Of a stretch of 64,000 nucleotides of DNA, positions 9,883-22,373 are shown one piece after another; position 1 is the stretch's first letter, and each line of letters begins with the position of its first letter. The position numbers and the translations under genes were made by a program. The stretch comes from Oscheius sp. JU75 (lineage: Eukaryota > Nematoda > Chromadorea > Rhabditida > Rhabditidae): positions 3,782,001-3,846,000 of the forward strand of contig JASJZC010000002.1 in NCBI GenBank assembly GCA_037178855.1, in the 5' to 3' direction. The notes beneath the pieces are model-generated. The model was not told the DNA's origin. It saw nothing but the letters and a program-made list of their open reading frames with translations, and searched no databases.

Positions 9883-12800
9883 CTAGAGACCACATGTTTT
9901 AATGTTACAAACGGAGATTTGTTGTTGCCTCACAGCGAAGGGCTCCCGCAACTTTAAGACGACACTTTTTCGCGGCGTGATCATGGTGAAACCGTTGTCA
10001 GAGAACCAGAAAGGCGGGTGGTTCGCAGCTTGGAGGGAGAGCCACGTGAGAGGAGACAGATCTGTCGCCACAACTGTCAGACTGTAGGTAGAGTCGTCTA
10101 TTCGCTGAGAAGGGGAATTATTGTAATCACATACAAGAATACTTTGAAATCCTCGATGGACACATTCCCACAGAGATAGAGCTGTGACTGAAAGAGTTTG
10201 TCGGGTAGGAGTACTGTAGTCGGGGAGAGAAGTGATCCCTGTTGATCCAGAAGCTCGGCAGCGAAGACGTACTCACTGTCGTAGTCAAGTAGTTCCCTAT
10301 GTGCAAACCTTTTTAAATCCTCTTGTAACTTACAGTTTTCCAAAAGTTATGTCAACAACTCCGCCCTCAGGCAAGATAACAGCTTTCACTTTCTTGTAGA
10401 CGGGATCGAACCCTGATCCCCATCCAAATTGAAGGATCCTCACTTTGGTCTCTTCCTCGATCTTCTTCCCGTCGTTCACGATAGTAACTCCGAGATCGTC
10501 TTTCTCAGTCGAGTACTGAAGTTAATTGAGAACTGAAAAGAATGTCTACACACCAAGACCACAATAATTGGAGCGAAGAATCTCTTGGCCTCGTACTGAA
10601 CCATCTTCCAGTTGAGATCGAAGTCCACAGAGGACCATGTCGGAGCTGCCCAGACATCGTTCAGTTGCCAGTATAGAGCGCACATTGTGTTGCCTCTACC
10701 ATCTTCTGTTAACTTTCCGCGGAATCGTCGGTAATGTTCCGTCTGAGTCTTGTACATGATCGCTTGATGGGCTTGTGAGTAATAGGCGAATCTGTCCATG
10801 AATTGGGACGTCTTCAAGTCTTCGCAATTGTGAATGTTGTTGAGAGAGCAGCCAAGAGAGATCAAGAGAGCTTCTTTTGTATTTTTCAAGGGTAAAGCCT
10901 ACTGGGAAATGGTCGTAGACGACCAAAAGATTCGTAGCCAGTCCTCCCGGATGATGTTGTCTGTGAACAAGTCTTTTGCTGAAGTAGGCCCAATCACTCT
11001 CATTTATCCAGTTTAACATGGTATCCCTAAACAGATTAACTGTCTAACAAGATGTTCACCTGAAAGGGAAGGACTGTATCCCATATTCGCTGGCACATCT
11101 CGGAGTCAGATAGTTGTAGTCCTGCCAGAGATTTACAAACTCGTTGTAGAAGTGAATGTCCCCGAACCGGACATCACCTGGATTCTTGGCCACACCTCCT
11201 TCCCTGGAAGGAATCATTGGTTTGGCAGTTCGAGACATCCATACTCTTCCGTTTCCAGACCATTGCTGGGACTGGAGAGAAGAAAGGGGCGAGATGGATC
11301 AAGAGCCTTGACTATGGGAGCTATGGTACTAGCATAGAGGACAACGTAGTCGTCTACTTCTTGCTTTTCTGAGAAAAAAGAATAGAAAACTTGTTGAGTA
11401 AGGTAACCAGAATAGTTCTCGACGCTCCACCAATGAGTCCTGATCGCCACTTCGTTCTCATTGTTTCCGGCAAAGACCAGAATGGATGGATGTTTTCGGA
11501 GCCTGTAGACCTGTTCCTCGACTTCGTCCGAAACCGTGGTCAGGAATTGCTTGTCTGTTGGGTAGAGAGCACAGGCGAACATCATATCCTGCCACAGAAG
11601 AAGCCCTTTCCGGTTGGCCAATCGGTAGAAGTATTCTGATTCGTAGATACCGCCACCCCAGACCCGAAGCACGTTCATATCTGGGAGTTACTGTTACCAA
11701 AGCCAGTTAATAAAACCTACTGGCCTCAACAGCTGAATCTAGAAGAAAATCTACTCGTTTGTCAGTATTCTCGCCAGGAAACATTGAGGCCGGAATCCAG
11801 TTGGAGCCTGGAATACCTTACTGTCTCTCCCATGTGACATCTTAGTACGTTTACGATGCACGGACGACTTTGTCCAGTAATCAAAGAGTCAGTTCCTAGT
11901 TTTTTTAATTAGTTACCGTTTTGGATTCCAAAGCAGTTGGTAGGAGCAGAATTTTGTTACGAAGCAGTCTAACTAGGGACGAGGTTTGTATTGACTACAG
12001 TAATTGTTTAGCCTCTGGGAGAAGTTGAAAATGCCGTCCGTAAGAAATAAAAAGGTTGTCCCCAGTCTACACTAACCCTTCAGGAAGACTGGCTTCCCGT
12101 TGATCTTGAAGTAGAAGTTTCTTCCCTTCTCAGGCTTCGTCGCATCTACCAAGTCTTGAATCAGCTCGACAGTTCTGAACCCGATTTCTTCTTTCAAAAC
12201 ATCTTTTACGGAGTTTTCTTGACCACAGGATACCGTAAAATCATATAGTTTTGGATTTCCTTCAGTGGCTGGCCACCAGACCTCGACCTGAAGAAGACTA
12301 TCTCCCATACACAGGAAGCATACCTGGTCAACAGGAACTTCCACCACGAAGTCTGCTCTTCGAAGACGTTCTGTTTCTTTCCCAGAGAGAGAAAACGTGC
12401 TATTACCAACGTCTCCCACCCGTACGGAACACTCGACTTCTCCCGGAATATTCCAGTATTCCAACGAGCCCAAAACTCGCCACTTGTTCTCTTGATTATC
12501 CGTAATCCATGAGACACTCAGTGGAGTGGGTTGGGAAGGGAGGAGGAGTCTGACTGGTCGCCAGAGACCAACAGTCGGAATCGAAGGTCCCCAATCCCAA
12601 CTGAAACTGTACTGAGCTTTTCTGAATCCAGTCTTCAGAGAGAAATATTTACAACAGACCGAATAAAATTTGGATGGCACTCTCCATGGTAGATATCCGG
12701 TGGACAGACGGGAGGCAGTTCGTGTCCAGCCTTGTCCTGCCAATTCGGTTATATGAGCACTGAAGTTTTTCACCTTATACTTTTCGCTCTTATGCTGGCT

Positions 12801-13355
12801 GTTGAGGACAGGCGACTCGAATCGAACTTCCAGACGATTCTTCTCAGTCAGAAGGTCTGTCAGTTCCAAAGCATATCTCCGGAACTGATTGTCAGTATTG
12901 AGAAGGCGTTCTTCATTCAGATAGACCTGTGCAACTGTGTCTAGGCCTTCGAACAGTAGAGCTGGGACAGTCTGAAGTACCAATGAAAGAGGTTATTTGT
13001 CAACTTTCAGTTTCAGTAAAATCCAAAAATGTTCAGTTTTGAAACAAGTCATACGTTGGTAAGTTGTCCTCTCGTCAGCGAAAAGTTCTTACTGTAGGTC
13101 CACTTCTCCCGACTGACCCAGTCCAATGCCAGAGAATTGTCTCCTTTCAGAGGATGAGGGATCAGTCCGGCTCTGTACAGATCTGTAAAGATGTCTCCGG
13201 GGACAGTTCCTGAAAGAATCTTCTTCACAAACAACACGGATGAAACCTTTGAGGCAAGTTCCATTGGATGAACAGACCGTCCAGTCTCCATTCAAATCGA
13301 TAACCGACCCTCGAACAGTAAATATGAGAACCAGGAGGTGGACAGGGCGAAGCAT
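9883..13355 (-). CDS. MANBA: Beta-mannosidase (GH2), lysosomal
   Basis: Glycoside hydrolase family 2 enzyme that removes terminal beta-mannose during lysosomal N-glycan breakdown. The start at 13355 gives a signal peptide (MLRPVHLLVLIFTVRGS) followed by the N-terminal sugar-binding domain, with DLNGDWTV and the family block VPGDIFTDLYRAGLI. Further on are the jelly-roll block YSFSWDWGPSIPTVGLWRPV, SNWIPASMFPGE, and MNVLRVWGGGIYESEYFY. The acid/base Glu lies in FAGNNENEVA and the nucleophile in CASEYGIQSFPF. About ten exons are implied, with mostly short introns; the largest is roughly 11820-12080. The last exon ends at TAG 9883. It is tail-to-tail with the nitrobindin gene with 18 bases between the two stops, so the 3' UTRs must overlap or be very short. 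Confidence 0.93.
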
Positions 13356-13525
13356 CTGAGAGATAAGGCGACGCGACGCGAGTGACCAAAAACAACCTGA
13401 TAAGCGCCTGTTCTTGTCTCAAAACAAGAAAAACACCTGCTTGCTTTTTTGTCTCTTTATTTCCCGCTCAGCTATGTATGAAACGATGACGACAGAGAAG
13501 GCCGTTTTATTGACTCGTAATAGGG

Positions 13526-15446
13526 CTAGAGCATTGGATAGGTTTCGCCGTAGAAGACCGAATTCTCGGGTCTTTTGCTCGGAGACGCTAGATGAAGAGG
13601 TATTTGGGGAAGCTGTCTTCGAGGCATGGTCGGTGTTAGAAGGGCATTCGAAACTCCCGGCACATTGGTCAGTGGACGGATCATTAGTCCGATCGTCTGG
13701 TAGGTCTTGGGAGGAGGACGACGTCGTGCCTGTCTCTTGGCAATCAACTGGTCGATCGGTATGATCTCCGGGTTTAGACTAAACTTTTTTGTATTGACAA
13801 GTTCCTTATTTAGACTCACAATATGTAGAGAAGTGGGTTGAACACGGTAGTCAAGCGACTGATCACGGCCGGAGCTACCACATACGAGGGCTGTTTGAAG
13901 TCGGACTTCATCGGGTTCAAACAGACAATCGAATAGGCCAAGTAGGGTAGAGTTGAAGATAGCAGACAGCCCAACCCAATCTGAAAGAACTCTAATTGAA
14001 ATGCTGATGAGTAAAAACCTTGGCGATGTGATCTTTCGGTGCCCAAGTACAGCCGTGACCTGCAGCCGCAGCTCCCTCTTCCCTCACATCCGCGTTGTTG
14101 ATTCTATTATTTTCGCTGTACAGACGGATAAACAACAAAAACACCTGTCAACGTGGTCGATAATAGAATAGTAGAGAGCCGAGGCGATGCAGACCGGAAT
14201 GAGGAAGAAGACAAGACAGGTAGCTGTGAGGAATCCGATATAGTGATGAGCCTGTTCGGCAGCCTCGGGTGAGGAGTCAATGTCACCCTGGAATATTCTT
14301 TTAAATGTTTCGAGACAATCTACCTGTTTCCAGTCAAGAGAGCAGAAGTGTCCGTCCAGGAATGTATCGTAATTTCCATACCCGAAGACAGGGACCAGAC
14401 TCCAGAGACAAGCTGCCCCGACAGAGATCAAGATGACTTTGAAGTAGTTGGAATGGCGTCTCCATTGTCCCCATTTCGGAGCCAACGAGGCCACATAACG
14501 GTCAAAGGCGATTAGACATGCCAGAAGAAATTGACTGAGACTCAAAGCCATATCCAGTCCTCCATAGATCTGACAGGTGGTCCAACTGAAGAAGGGCCTG
14601 AAAAGTTACTCTTTGAAGCTAATAATAAGAAAGATACAGCCGCGGGTGAACTCATTTTCGGCGGCATAGAATTCGAACGGAACTCGCGTCATGCTCCGTC
14701 TCGTTTCGACCTCAAGATGCTGCCTGCTCCCTCGATTTGTAATTGTCTTTGTTTGACAAAAGAAAGCCAGGATTATTATAACGAGACGGGCGCGACGGGA
14801 TTGAAAGTAAGCCGGACGACTTGCAGCCATCAGTCAAGAAGACTTACTCTTCAGGTGCAGTCGAGGCGAAAGAGTAGAAGGGAACAAGCAGCAGCCCCGA
14901 GAGTCCGAAGTCGATGAGAAGCAGACAGAGCAGCGGAATGAGACTCGGATTGTCTCTGAAAAGCTGTCAAGTTGATTTGAAGGCAGGCAATTGACTACGG
15001 TATCTTCCTATGAGCAACTCGCCGCTTTCGCACTGTTTTTCGGACACCTGAAGGCATTTCCCATGCTTGTAAAATCTGTACATTTTTAGACTATAAACAA
15101 CTTTAAGATAACATCTCAAAGACCAGAACCATCATATTTTGTGGTGACAGACTGAAGGAAAACCAAAGAGAACTGACCGTATGGATCGTCCCTTCCTCAG
15201 ACAGAAGAGCGCTATAAGGGCGATGAGGTTGAAGAGGATGGCTAATCCCGCTGAAAAACTGATCATTCCAATAAACTCTCTCCCACGTCCAGCTGCTACC
15301 AAAGGGCCCCAATTGCCTTTTTCTTGCCTGCCGGCTCCCTTTCCCTGACTGATAATTGAATCGAAAGAGAAATAATTCATGGTGATTGACTGTTGACTGG
15401 CGGCGCCAAATGAGTTCGCCAGAAGGAAAAAAAGCTGGGACCACAT
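13526..15446 (-). CDS. Opsin-like GPCR lacking the retinal lysine
   Basis: Seven-transmembrane rhodopsin-family receptor. I chose the Met at 15446, which gives MWSQLFFLLANSFGAA; an upstream in-frame Met at 15476 is possible. TM1 is GLAILFNLIALIALF, TM2 is NPSLIPLLCLLLIDFGLSG, and TM3 begins TTCQIYGGLDMALSL and ends in the DRY motif (LIAFDRYVASLAPKWG). Extracellular loop 2 has the opsin-style disulfide block GHFCSLDW. TM5 ends ALYYSIIDH, TM6 is GCLLSSTLPYLAYSIV, and TM7 ends VFNPLLYI (NPxxY). Counting back from NP, the position equivalent to bovine K296 is Arg (PAVISRLTTVFNP), so a retinal Schiff base is not expected. The cytoplasmic tail (FLNPEIIPIDQL onward) is joined after a short intron. 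It most resembles the nematode SRO-1 opsin-related receptor; that assignment is from memory of the family and not proven. Confidence 0.8.
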
Positions 15447-15476
15447 GTGGTTGCTCTTTCTGATTAAGACGTTCAA

Positions 15477-16227
15477 TTAAGGAGCCAGATTGGTCTCGAA
15501 AAGGCTAAAGATCACCATTTGTTTTTTGCTGATGTCTCGTCCCTCTAATGACTTCTACGTAATGCCTATCAAAACAAGCCTTTTTGATATAGCTCTTTAT
15601 GACTTTCCAAAAGAGACAAAACGAGCTGAATCATTCATTGAACCATGAATTTCCAAGTGGTTCGGTGCTCTGAAAACAGGTCTTCCATCTTCCAGAGAGG
15701 CGAGGTAATGAAGCAGACCCACCCTCTCCTTCTCTTTCTCTCCGAGAGAGACAAGAATGGCCAACATGTGCCGGAAACGCCTGTTCCGTCCCTCGTCATC
15801 GCAACAACGAGAAGGCAAGGACCAGGCCAAAGAGGGAACACGTCTTATGCTGATTTTACGAGCTGGCTCTCAGAGAGGCTTAAAAGCTGTTGGGAAATGT
15901 GGCTAGCAACCGAAGTAACCAAAAGAGCGCTTTTCCTAGTTTTTTTTTTTGAGCATGAATTATTCGACTGTGATGGGTTTCGGAGGGTTCAAATTGAGTG
16001 TGCTTTGGGTTGGATTTCGGGTTATCCGGTCTGTCTCGTCTCGGTTACTGCATTCTCTCCAAAGGGTAAAAAACGGAACTCATCATTGACTCCCTCCCTC
16101 TCTTTTATTTGTGTCTCGTAGCCCCATAATGGCCATAGTGCCGGGTTATTAATGTCTGTCTATCTGTCACGCAAAAGGGACATATTCCGGAAACAATGTA
16201 CCGTGGCTCACTGCGCTTGCCCACTAT
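15477..16227. other. Intergenic stretch upstream of the GPCR
   Basis: I see no supportable gene. A 158-codon plus-strand open frame (15645-16121) has no motif, no splice structure and unremarkable composition. The region includes the presumed promoter of the opsin-like gene. Confidence 0.4.
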
Positions 16228-16228
16228 T

Positions 16229-16520
16229 CTAGAGTGTTCCATTTGGATATGAACACCCGTAGCCTAGGTATCGAGAGACTCTCAGAGGCACATCCACTAG
16301 ATATACAAGTGAGTCAGAGCTATCGTAAACCCTGTACTTTCTATACACTCTCCCTCCAAGAACTCACAGACGATGACAATGTTGAGGACCAGACTCGGAT
16401 ACAGCATCTGGTAGAAGCGGGTGGAGAGGTCTCCTCTCCTCGACTGAATGGGCGGGGCAGAAGGATTGTGGTCGTGGCGGAAAGCGAATCAACTGACAGA
16501 AAAAGGAACTTTTGAAGCCG
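16229..16520 (-). CDS. Possible short coding region, unrecognised
   Basis: A minus-strand stretch with two alternative open readings. One contains LSTRFYQMLYPSLVLNIVIV, a membrane-like helix. The other reads through a candidate 36-base intron into VYLVDVPLRVSRYLGYG and ends at TAG 16229. A good acceptor (TTCTGTCAG on the minus strand) lies near 16505. The two readings cannot be reconciled by eye and I recognise no family. It sits just downstream of the FYVE gene on the same strand. It may be a fragment or a pseudogene. Confidence 0.25.
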
Positions 16521-17112
16521 AAGGAGAGGGGGGGGAGGAGTATCTTCGGTGGGGAAGACCCTTGATCACAAAAGCATTATTGCCCTCGACTCATCCCCGC
16601 CGTATTTCCGGATTAGAGGATAGCTTAAAGACTTTCGCGTAGTTTTTCGGGGAGGTCTCAGCAAAACATGATATACATCGACATGACGTGGTCTAGGTTC
16701 AAAGCAGCTTCAGAACATAGTTTCACAGTACACTTTCAGACGTGCTCCTCAATTTGCTGGACCTCCCATAAGCTGTCAAAACCTCACTCTCCCCACAGTC
16801 ATTTTTCAAAAAGGGAGTCAATTTTCCTCAGAATCGGCCCAATAGACGGCGACAGGTGTTCTCTCGAGACGAGGTTCCTACTTCTCCGTTACCTTCCCCG
16901 TCGGGTCTCCTAGCAGCCGGATCCGAAACTTAATCAAAATGGAGGGTGTAAGACAATACATCATAGTTGTTAGGGATTCAGGAGAGAAGAGGAATGTGGG
17001 ATGAGGAGAGAAACTAATTGGACATACATTTATTTACATAACATCTCTGTATATTATGATCTGTATCACAGGGGGTATAAGTCAGGCACGAAGGAGTGGG
17101 AGAGAAAGACAA
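16521..17112. other. 3' flank of the FYVE gene
   Basis: About 600 bases with no gene I can support. It probably includes the 3' UTR of the FYVE-domain gene that ends at 17113. Confidence 0.4.
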
Positions 17113-20100
17113 TCAGGGGATGATGGGAGAGACGGTCGAGACGAAAGAGAGCGTGAATTCGACGTGGAGAGGACTGCTGAGGAATTCGGCACAGTTGATC
17201 AGGATAGGTATCAGTTGGTCCATGCTCTCGCGGTACTTGCCATGTTCCTGTTCCAATCCGAGCCAGGGAGAGACGTCGTACTCGACCGAGTCCTGATGGG
17301 CGTAGAAACGAAGACTGATTGAGTGGATGTCCATGTTGAGAAGACTGGACAGATAGTTTCCAAGGAGAGAGGTGGCTTCTCGACAAAGAAGCTCTACTAT
17401 GCTGAAGACTTTGGGCTCATCGGACGGGTCGAGTCTTCCTCTCAGCAAATTGTAGACGTGGGACAGACGGACACCCATTCCGGGAACTGTCTGCACTTCC
17501 AGAACGGCGGTCAGGACACGGTCCTGGGACAGACCGTACTGGAATTTGTCCTAAAGTTACAATAGTTAAGAAGAAACAAAGAGATACCTCGAGATATAGA
17601 CCATCAATAGCCGATCGGACTGAGAATTCGCCAGAATTGTGGTCGTTGTCGACCCATCTGATGTGGAGTTCGGATCCTGTTGTTGAGTCCTTGACCACGA
17701 TGTCCGAAGGCTCGTTACTGCTCAAAGATTCACAGAGGACACGGAACTGTTCAGCCTGGACCCTAATCGCGACCCCGTCTTCCACAACGGAGACTTGTAG
17801 CTGGGAGGACGTTTTCAGACCGCCGTCGAGAATAACAAAAGAAGCCCCCGTGGCAGCTCGACTGGTTCCTTTGGACAGGACATGGGTCGAGTAAAGTCCA
17901 TCGTTCTCCTCACAGACGAGATGACTGTCTGCCGCGGCATTTGTCTCACAGCACCAGGCCAACATCGACTTGTTCCACTTGATTACCGAACGGATCTGAA
18001 CGTTACTACTAAGAGAACTACTGGAGAGGAAGTACCGTCTCCTGAGCGTCTCTGGGTATGTTGAGAATGGTCGTGTCGTTGCTCAGAGTCAGAGTAGAGC
18101 CGGAAATCTGAGGCAGTCGGAAGGACCAATTCCGGAAATCGGTGAAAACTTTCAGAACGGTAGACGTCGTGTTCTGCGAGAAGACGGCTTCTCTCTCGGG
18201 CTGATTGACGAAAGGACACGGGAAGACACCGTATTTGAGACCGAGACGGAAGAGAACTCTGTTCGGACAGGCCATGATCCAGCTCAGCTCACTGTCGACG
18301 AGGAAACATGCGACCAGGAACGGGGCAGATGGAGTTCGAATCGGGCCAAAGTACTGAAAGGTATTATCTTCGAATCGAGCATGAAAACTTACTGGCAGTG
18401 TCGGACGAAAGAACCAAATATGCTTGGGGAGAGGATAGACGGCTGTCTTGGAGGAGAAGAGACGGGGAATCCGGAGAGTGACCTGTTTGACGCCTTCTCG
18501 ACCAGAATCGAGGCAGACGAGGAAGATTTCAGAAATTCGCTTCAGGACACCAAGCAACTCTTCCACATCGACCAGATAGGGATCTCTTCTTGTCCAGACA
18601 AACAGCAGCTCGTCCACTCCGACTGCAGAGAATCCGTCGCTGGTTATCGACCACACCGGCTGACTGTTCACTGAAATAGGTTCTCTTGTAAATAGGACAA
18701 AAAACTAACCAATGGAGGCCTGGAGGTTACAGAGGAGATTCTTGCGTACCAATACGGTTAGCTGTTCAGAGTCTTTCAGCTTTTCAGCCGCTTGCTCAAA
18801 GGTCAGACGGGAGTAGGAGCCATCGACTAGACGACAAGAGAACATCTGCTGTTCAGACTCGGGCAAATACGCTTCCATCTCGTTTTCGACCATCAACTCG
18901 GTCACTCTTCGCACAATCGCTGGTCTCTTTCGCGATTTTTTCTTCGGTTTCACTGCTGTCGAGCGCTCCTCCTGTCCGGATGTACTGGAACTCGAGCCTG
19001 GGTTCACACCGTCCCTAAAAATATACCTATTGACAGACTTTTGTGATCAGCTACCTGAAGGTGACGCTCCTCTTGGCCTGCACGGGTGGCTGTTCCGATG
19101 TACTTGGCTCGCTGTCTGGCTCAGCGGTCGTCGTTTCCGATCTCTGCTTCAGAACACCTCTCTGGACTCGGGTAGAAGATTCCTCGAGCCGCTCCTTCTC
19201 GTACTCTTCGATTCGGGTCAAAGTCGCGATGCAGGGACGACAGACCCTAACCGGAACGGGCTTCTTTAGTTCCTCTTCCGTCTTCATGTACTCCAAGACT
19301 GTCTTCTCGCCACAACAGGCCGAACACAGCACTCTACCACAGGCTCTGGATGTCACTCTAATGAATGGAAAAGAATTCGAGCCTACCGGCAATGATGACG
19401 TCGACTGATGAGAGAGAAGCGGGAAGAGCAGAGCATGCAGCTGTCACAGTCGCCGTCCGGAATCCAATAGGGTTTCTGTTTACCCAGAAGGAGTTCACTC
19501 TCGGTTAGACGGCTCGACGAAGACGACTCCTGTCCCAGATTGTGGATTGTCGCGATGGAAGGCGCATTGACCGGGTCCTCGGCTAGTTCAGCACTGTCCT
19601 CAATTTCCGCAAACTCGTCGGAAGAGGGCTGATCTCCGACACAGACGACTTCAATCGTGGATGGCACGACTATGTCTTCGGGTCTGAAGAATTAGATTGA
19701 AAAAGGTAGATAATGGTTACTTACTGTGTCTCAGATTCCTCAATCTGTACCGGCTCAAACACTCTCTCCACTTCACTGATAGTCATCTCGTCGAACGACT
19801 CTCCAACTTCGGCTTCCTCTTTGATCTCTTCTGTGGTGACCGGCTCCTCCTCCGAGACGAGTGTAGACTCTCTGGTCACCTCGGTCTCTTCTTTCTCATC
19901 CTTCTGTGTAGGACACTCTCTGTAGACCAAGCTGCTGGTCAGAGCAATCTCACAGCTGAATTGATGAAATGGGAACAAGAAATGAGGAAAACCAACTCTT
20001 CTATGGCTCCAACGAAGACTTCTTCGGCCACTGCTTCAGCCGCTTGCATAAGTTCTTCTTCCGGCTTCACTTCCACTCCTTTTTGAACGACAATTTGGTC

Positions 20101-20603
20101 TTCTAAGTGGATTTTAGAACACAAAGAGGAGGAAAGGACGTACCTTCATTAGGGAACTGATTGAGGTATCGCTCCAAGGCGTCATCGAAGTCGGAGCTGC
20201 CGGGAAGGGGGACTTCTATGGCTTCGATCGTCTTCTCTGGGCTGAACTCTTCTGGGACTTTTGGCCCGTCTGGTGGATGGTCTTCTGGAAACGGAGGCGA
20301 AGGGGAAGGAGATGGTTCAGGTGTAGTAAGAGCTGGAGCAGCTTCGACAGATCTCACCTCCGTTCCACACATCTCTGGAGGACCGCCTTCAAGGAAACGG
20401 GGCACCGAACTGTTCTTTAAAGAAGAGATATTGTTACAGAGCAAAAAAAGGAAAATTACTGTGATTGTGCTGAGAATCTGTGGAGGAGGGAATGTCTGGA
20501 AGGTCGGCGGTCGACTCCAATCGGGAACTGGACGACTGGAAGTAGTCTCGGTCGAGTTCTCCACCTCATCCAGCAACGCATCCATGTCCGGTATTTGTTC
20601 CAT
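17113..20603 (-). CDS. ZFYVE9: SARA/endofin-like FYVE protein
   Basis: Early-endosome scaffold that binds PI3P and, in the SARA family, presents receptor-regulated Smads to TGF-beta receptors. The start ATG at 20603 opens a long acidic, Pro/Ser/Glu-rich N-terminal region (MEQIPDMDALLDEVENS). The FYVE zinc finger straddles an exon join near 19385: WIPDGDCDSCMLC, FSLISRRHHCR, ACGRVLCSACC, then PVPVRVCRPC. These give the WxxD, RRHHCRxCG and RVC signatures and eight Cys/His zinc ligands. The C-terminal half (about 17113-19000) matches the long conserved domain that follows FYVE in SARA and endofin: VWSITSDGFSAVGVDELLF, RDPYLVDVEELLGVLKRI, FPCPFVNQPEREAVF and FYAHQDSVEYDVSPWLGLEQ. The Smad-binding segment between them is not clear by eye. 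Stop is TGA at 17113. The choice between SARA and endofin is not resolved. Confidence 0.85.
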
Positions 20604-21094
20604 TTCTAAATTGATGAGTAAGACGGGAAAAGAGGATTGTTTGTGTATGCTAAAGTGATACTTTGGTCACTGAAAAAGAGCAAATCTGCCGCACAAAATC
20701 AGACTTCGCGCTGGGACCCGTTCTTTTCACTGGCGATCGCAAGAAGAACAGGTTTGCCATGAAAAGAAGCTACCTTAACTTGTGCCAGAGCCCGGAGAAC
20801 TGACTGTCTAAAAGCGACGGCTATTTCAGAAATCGAAACTTTGAAGCGAGTAAAATAAATTGGACTACTGGAGTAATTGCTACACTTTCGAAAGCACTGA
20901 GAATACATGAGTTATTTCAAACTTTTACCATCAGTGATTTGGGAAAGACGCACAATTTATTGGAGTAATCTTATCTTTTGAATACAACAGTCTTCCTGCC
21001 AGCATGACTGTTGTTGTTGATGTGATCTTTACCCGACTGCGCGTGGTATCATTCTCATATTGATCCTTCTCTATTCTACCCCCTCTCTGTCAAA
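20604..21094. promoter_or_regulatory. Divergent promoter region, FYVE gene and ribokinase
   Basis: The minus-strand FYVE gene and the plus-strand ribokinase start 491 bases apart and are transcribed away from each other, so this interval must hold both promoters. A 69-codon minus-strand open frame (20908-20699) has no motif and I do not call it. No TATA box stands out. Confidence 0.4.
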
Positions 21095-22282
21095 ATGGAA
21101 GACAAGTCAATTGTAGTTTTTGGAAGTATTGTCCAGGACCTGATAAGGTAACTTCTTCCTTCAATACAAGGACTTTGTCTAGTTATACTGACCGCTTTCC
21201 TCGTCCAGGAGAATCAGTCCGTGGCAGTGGTTTTCAACTCGGGAGCGGTGGCAAAGGAGCGAATCAGGCAGTTGCTGCTGCCAGATTGGGAGCAAAAGTT
21301 TCTCTCATAGCTAAGGTAAAGTTGTTTATCAAATGTTGAAATGGGTTCAGGTCGGAAACGACTTCTTCGGAGATTCTAATGTCAGATCTTTGAAAGAATC
21401 CGGAGTCAATGTCGACAACATTGAGAAGTCTGAGACTGCTAAGACTTCCACGGCTACTATTACTGTCAACAAAGAAGGTAGCCTCCACATTCGACTAGCC
21501 CTAGTTCTTTTAGGAGAGAACTCAATCGTCGTAACCCTTGGAGCAAATCTGGAAATGAACGAGAAAGTGGCTAAGAGACACGAAGAGGCCATCGCATCTG
21601 CTGCTCTTGTATTGGCACAGGCCGAAATCGAACCGGCTGGAAATAAAAGGCTTTTCGAGTTAGCTCGGATACACAAGGGTTGGTTTCATTCGAACCAGTT
21701 AACCTCCTTTAGTGACCACATTCTTTAACCCTGCTCCAGGAGACCCGGAATTGGACACGTCTATTCTTTCCCTAGTTGACATCATCTGTACCAATGAGAA
21801 TGAGGTTAGACGATGGATAGGTTACTGACTTTGAACATTTAGGCAGAGTTTATTACACACATCAAGATGAAAGACATCGACTCCGCTAAAGAAGCTGCCA
21901 AAAAGATGACAGAGATGGGACCGAAACATGCCATCGTGACTCTTGGAGCTCAAGGTTTTACTGTCAGCAGCAACAGTAATTTTTTTAGGGATTCTGATAG
22001 CTACAAAGGGAGAGAAGACCGTGGAGCATGTTCCTGTGCCTAAGACTGAAGTCGTCGACACTACGGTAAGTAGCGTATTCCCCTAGTTCAGTCAACTTTT
22101 AGGGTGCTGGAGACTGTTTCTGCGGCACAATGGCAGCTCTTCTGACCAAGAAGACCTCGATCGTCGAGGCTGCTCGTACCGCAGCCGCCGTGGCCTCTCT
22201 GTCTGTCCAGCGGAAAGGGACTCAGAGTTCTTACTGGCGTCTAGACGAGATAGCTGAGAAGCACCCAGAAATCAAACTCTGA
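21095..22282 (+). CDS. RBKS: Ribokinase
   Basis: PfkB-family kinase that phosphorylates D-ribose to ribose 5-phosphate in the cytosol. The first exon starts [17 protein letters not shown]. The substrate-binding block [20 protein letters not shown], followed by [19 protein letters not shown], is typical. Later exons contain [54 protein letters not shown] and the PfkB signature [17 protein letters not shown], which holds the catalytic Asp and the anion hole. The end is [16 protein letters not shown] then TGA. Introns are short (about 40-50 bases). Length and motifs match the family, so the enzyme is expected to be active. Confidence 0.95.
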
Positions 22283-22373
22283 GAACAAATGAAGCGTAGT
22301 CAGACAGTGTCGAAAATTCGGTCGGGAGGGTAGAGACAACCTTGAAATGAGGTGTCATTTGGGAGTTATAAGG

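Noticed and set aside
15645-16121. 158-codon plus-strand open frame
   Set aside because: No motif, signal or splice support, and it lies in the presumed promoter region of the opposite gene.
19697-20086. Plus-strand frames of 129 and 70 codons across the FYVE gene's N-terminal part
   Set aside because: They are antisense shadows of the acidic coding sequence.
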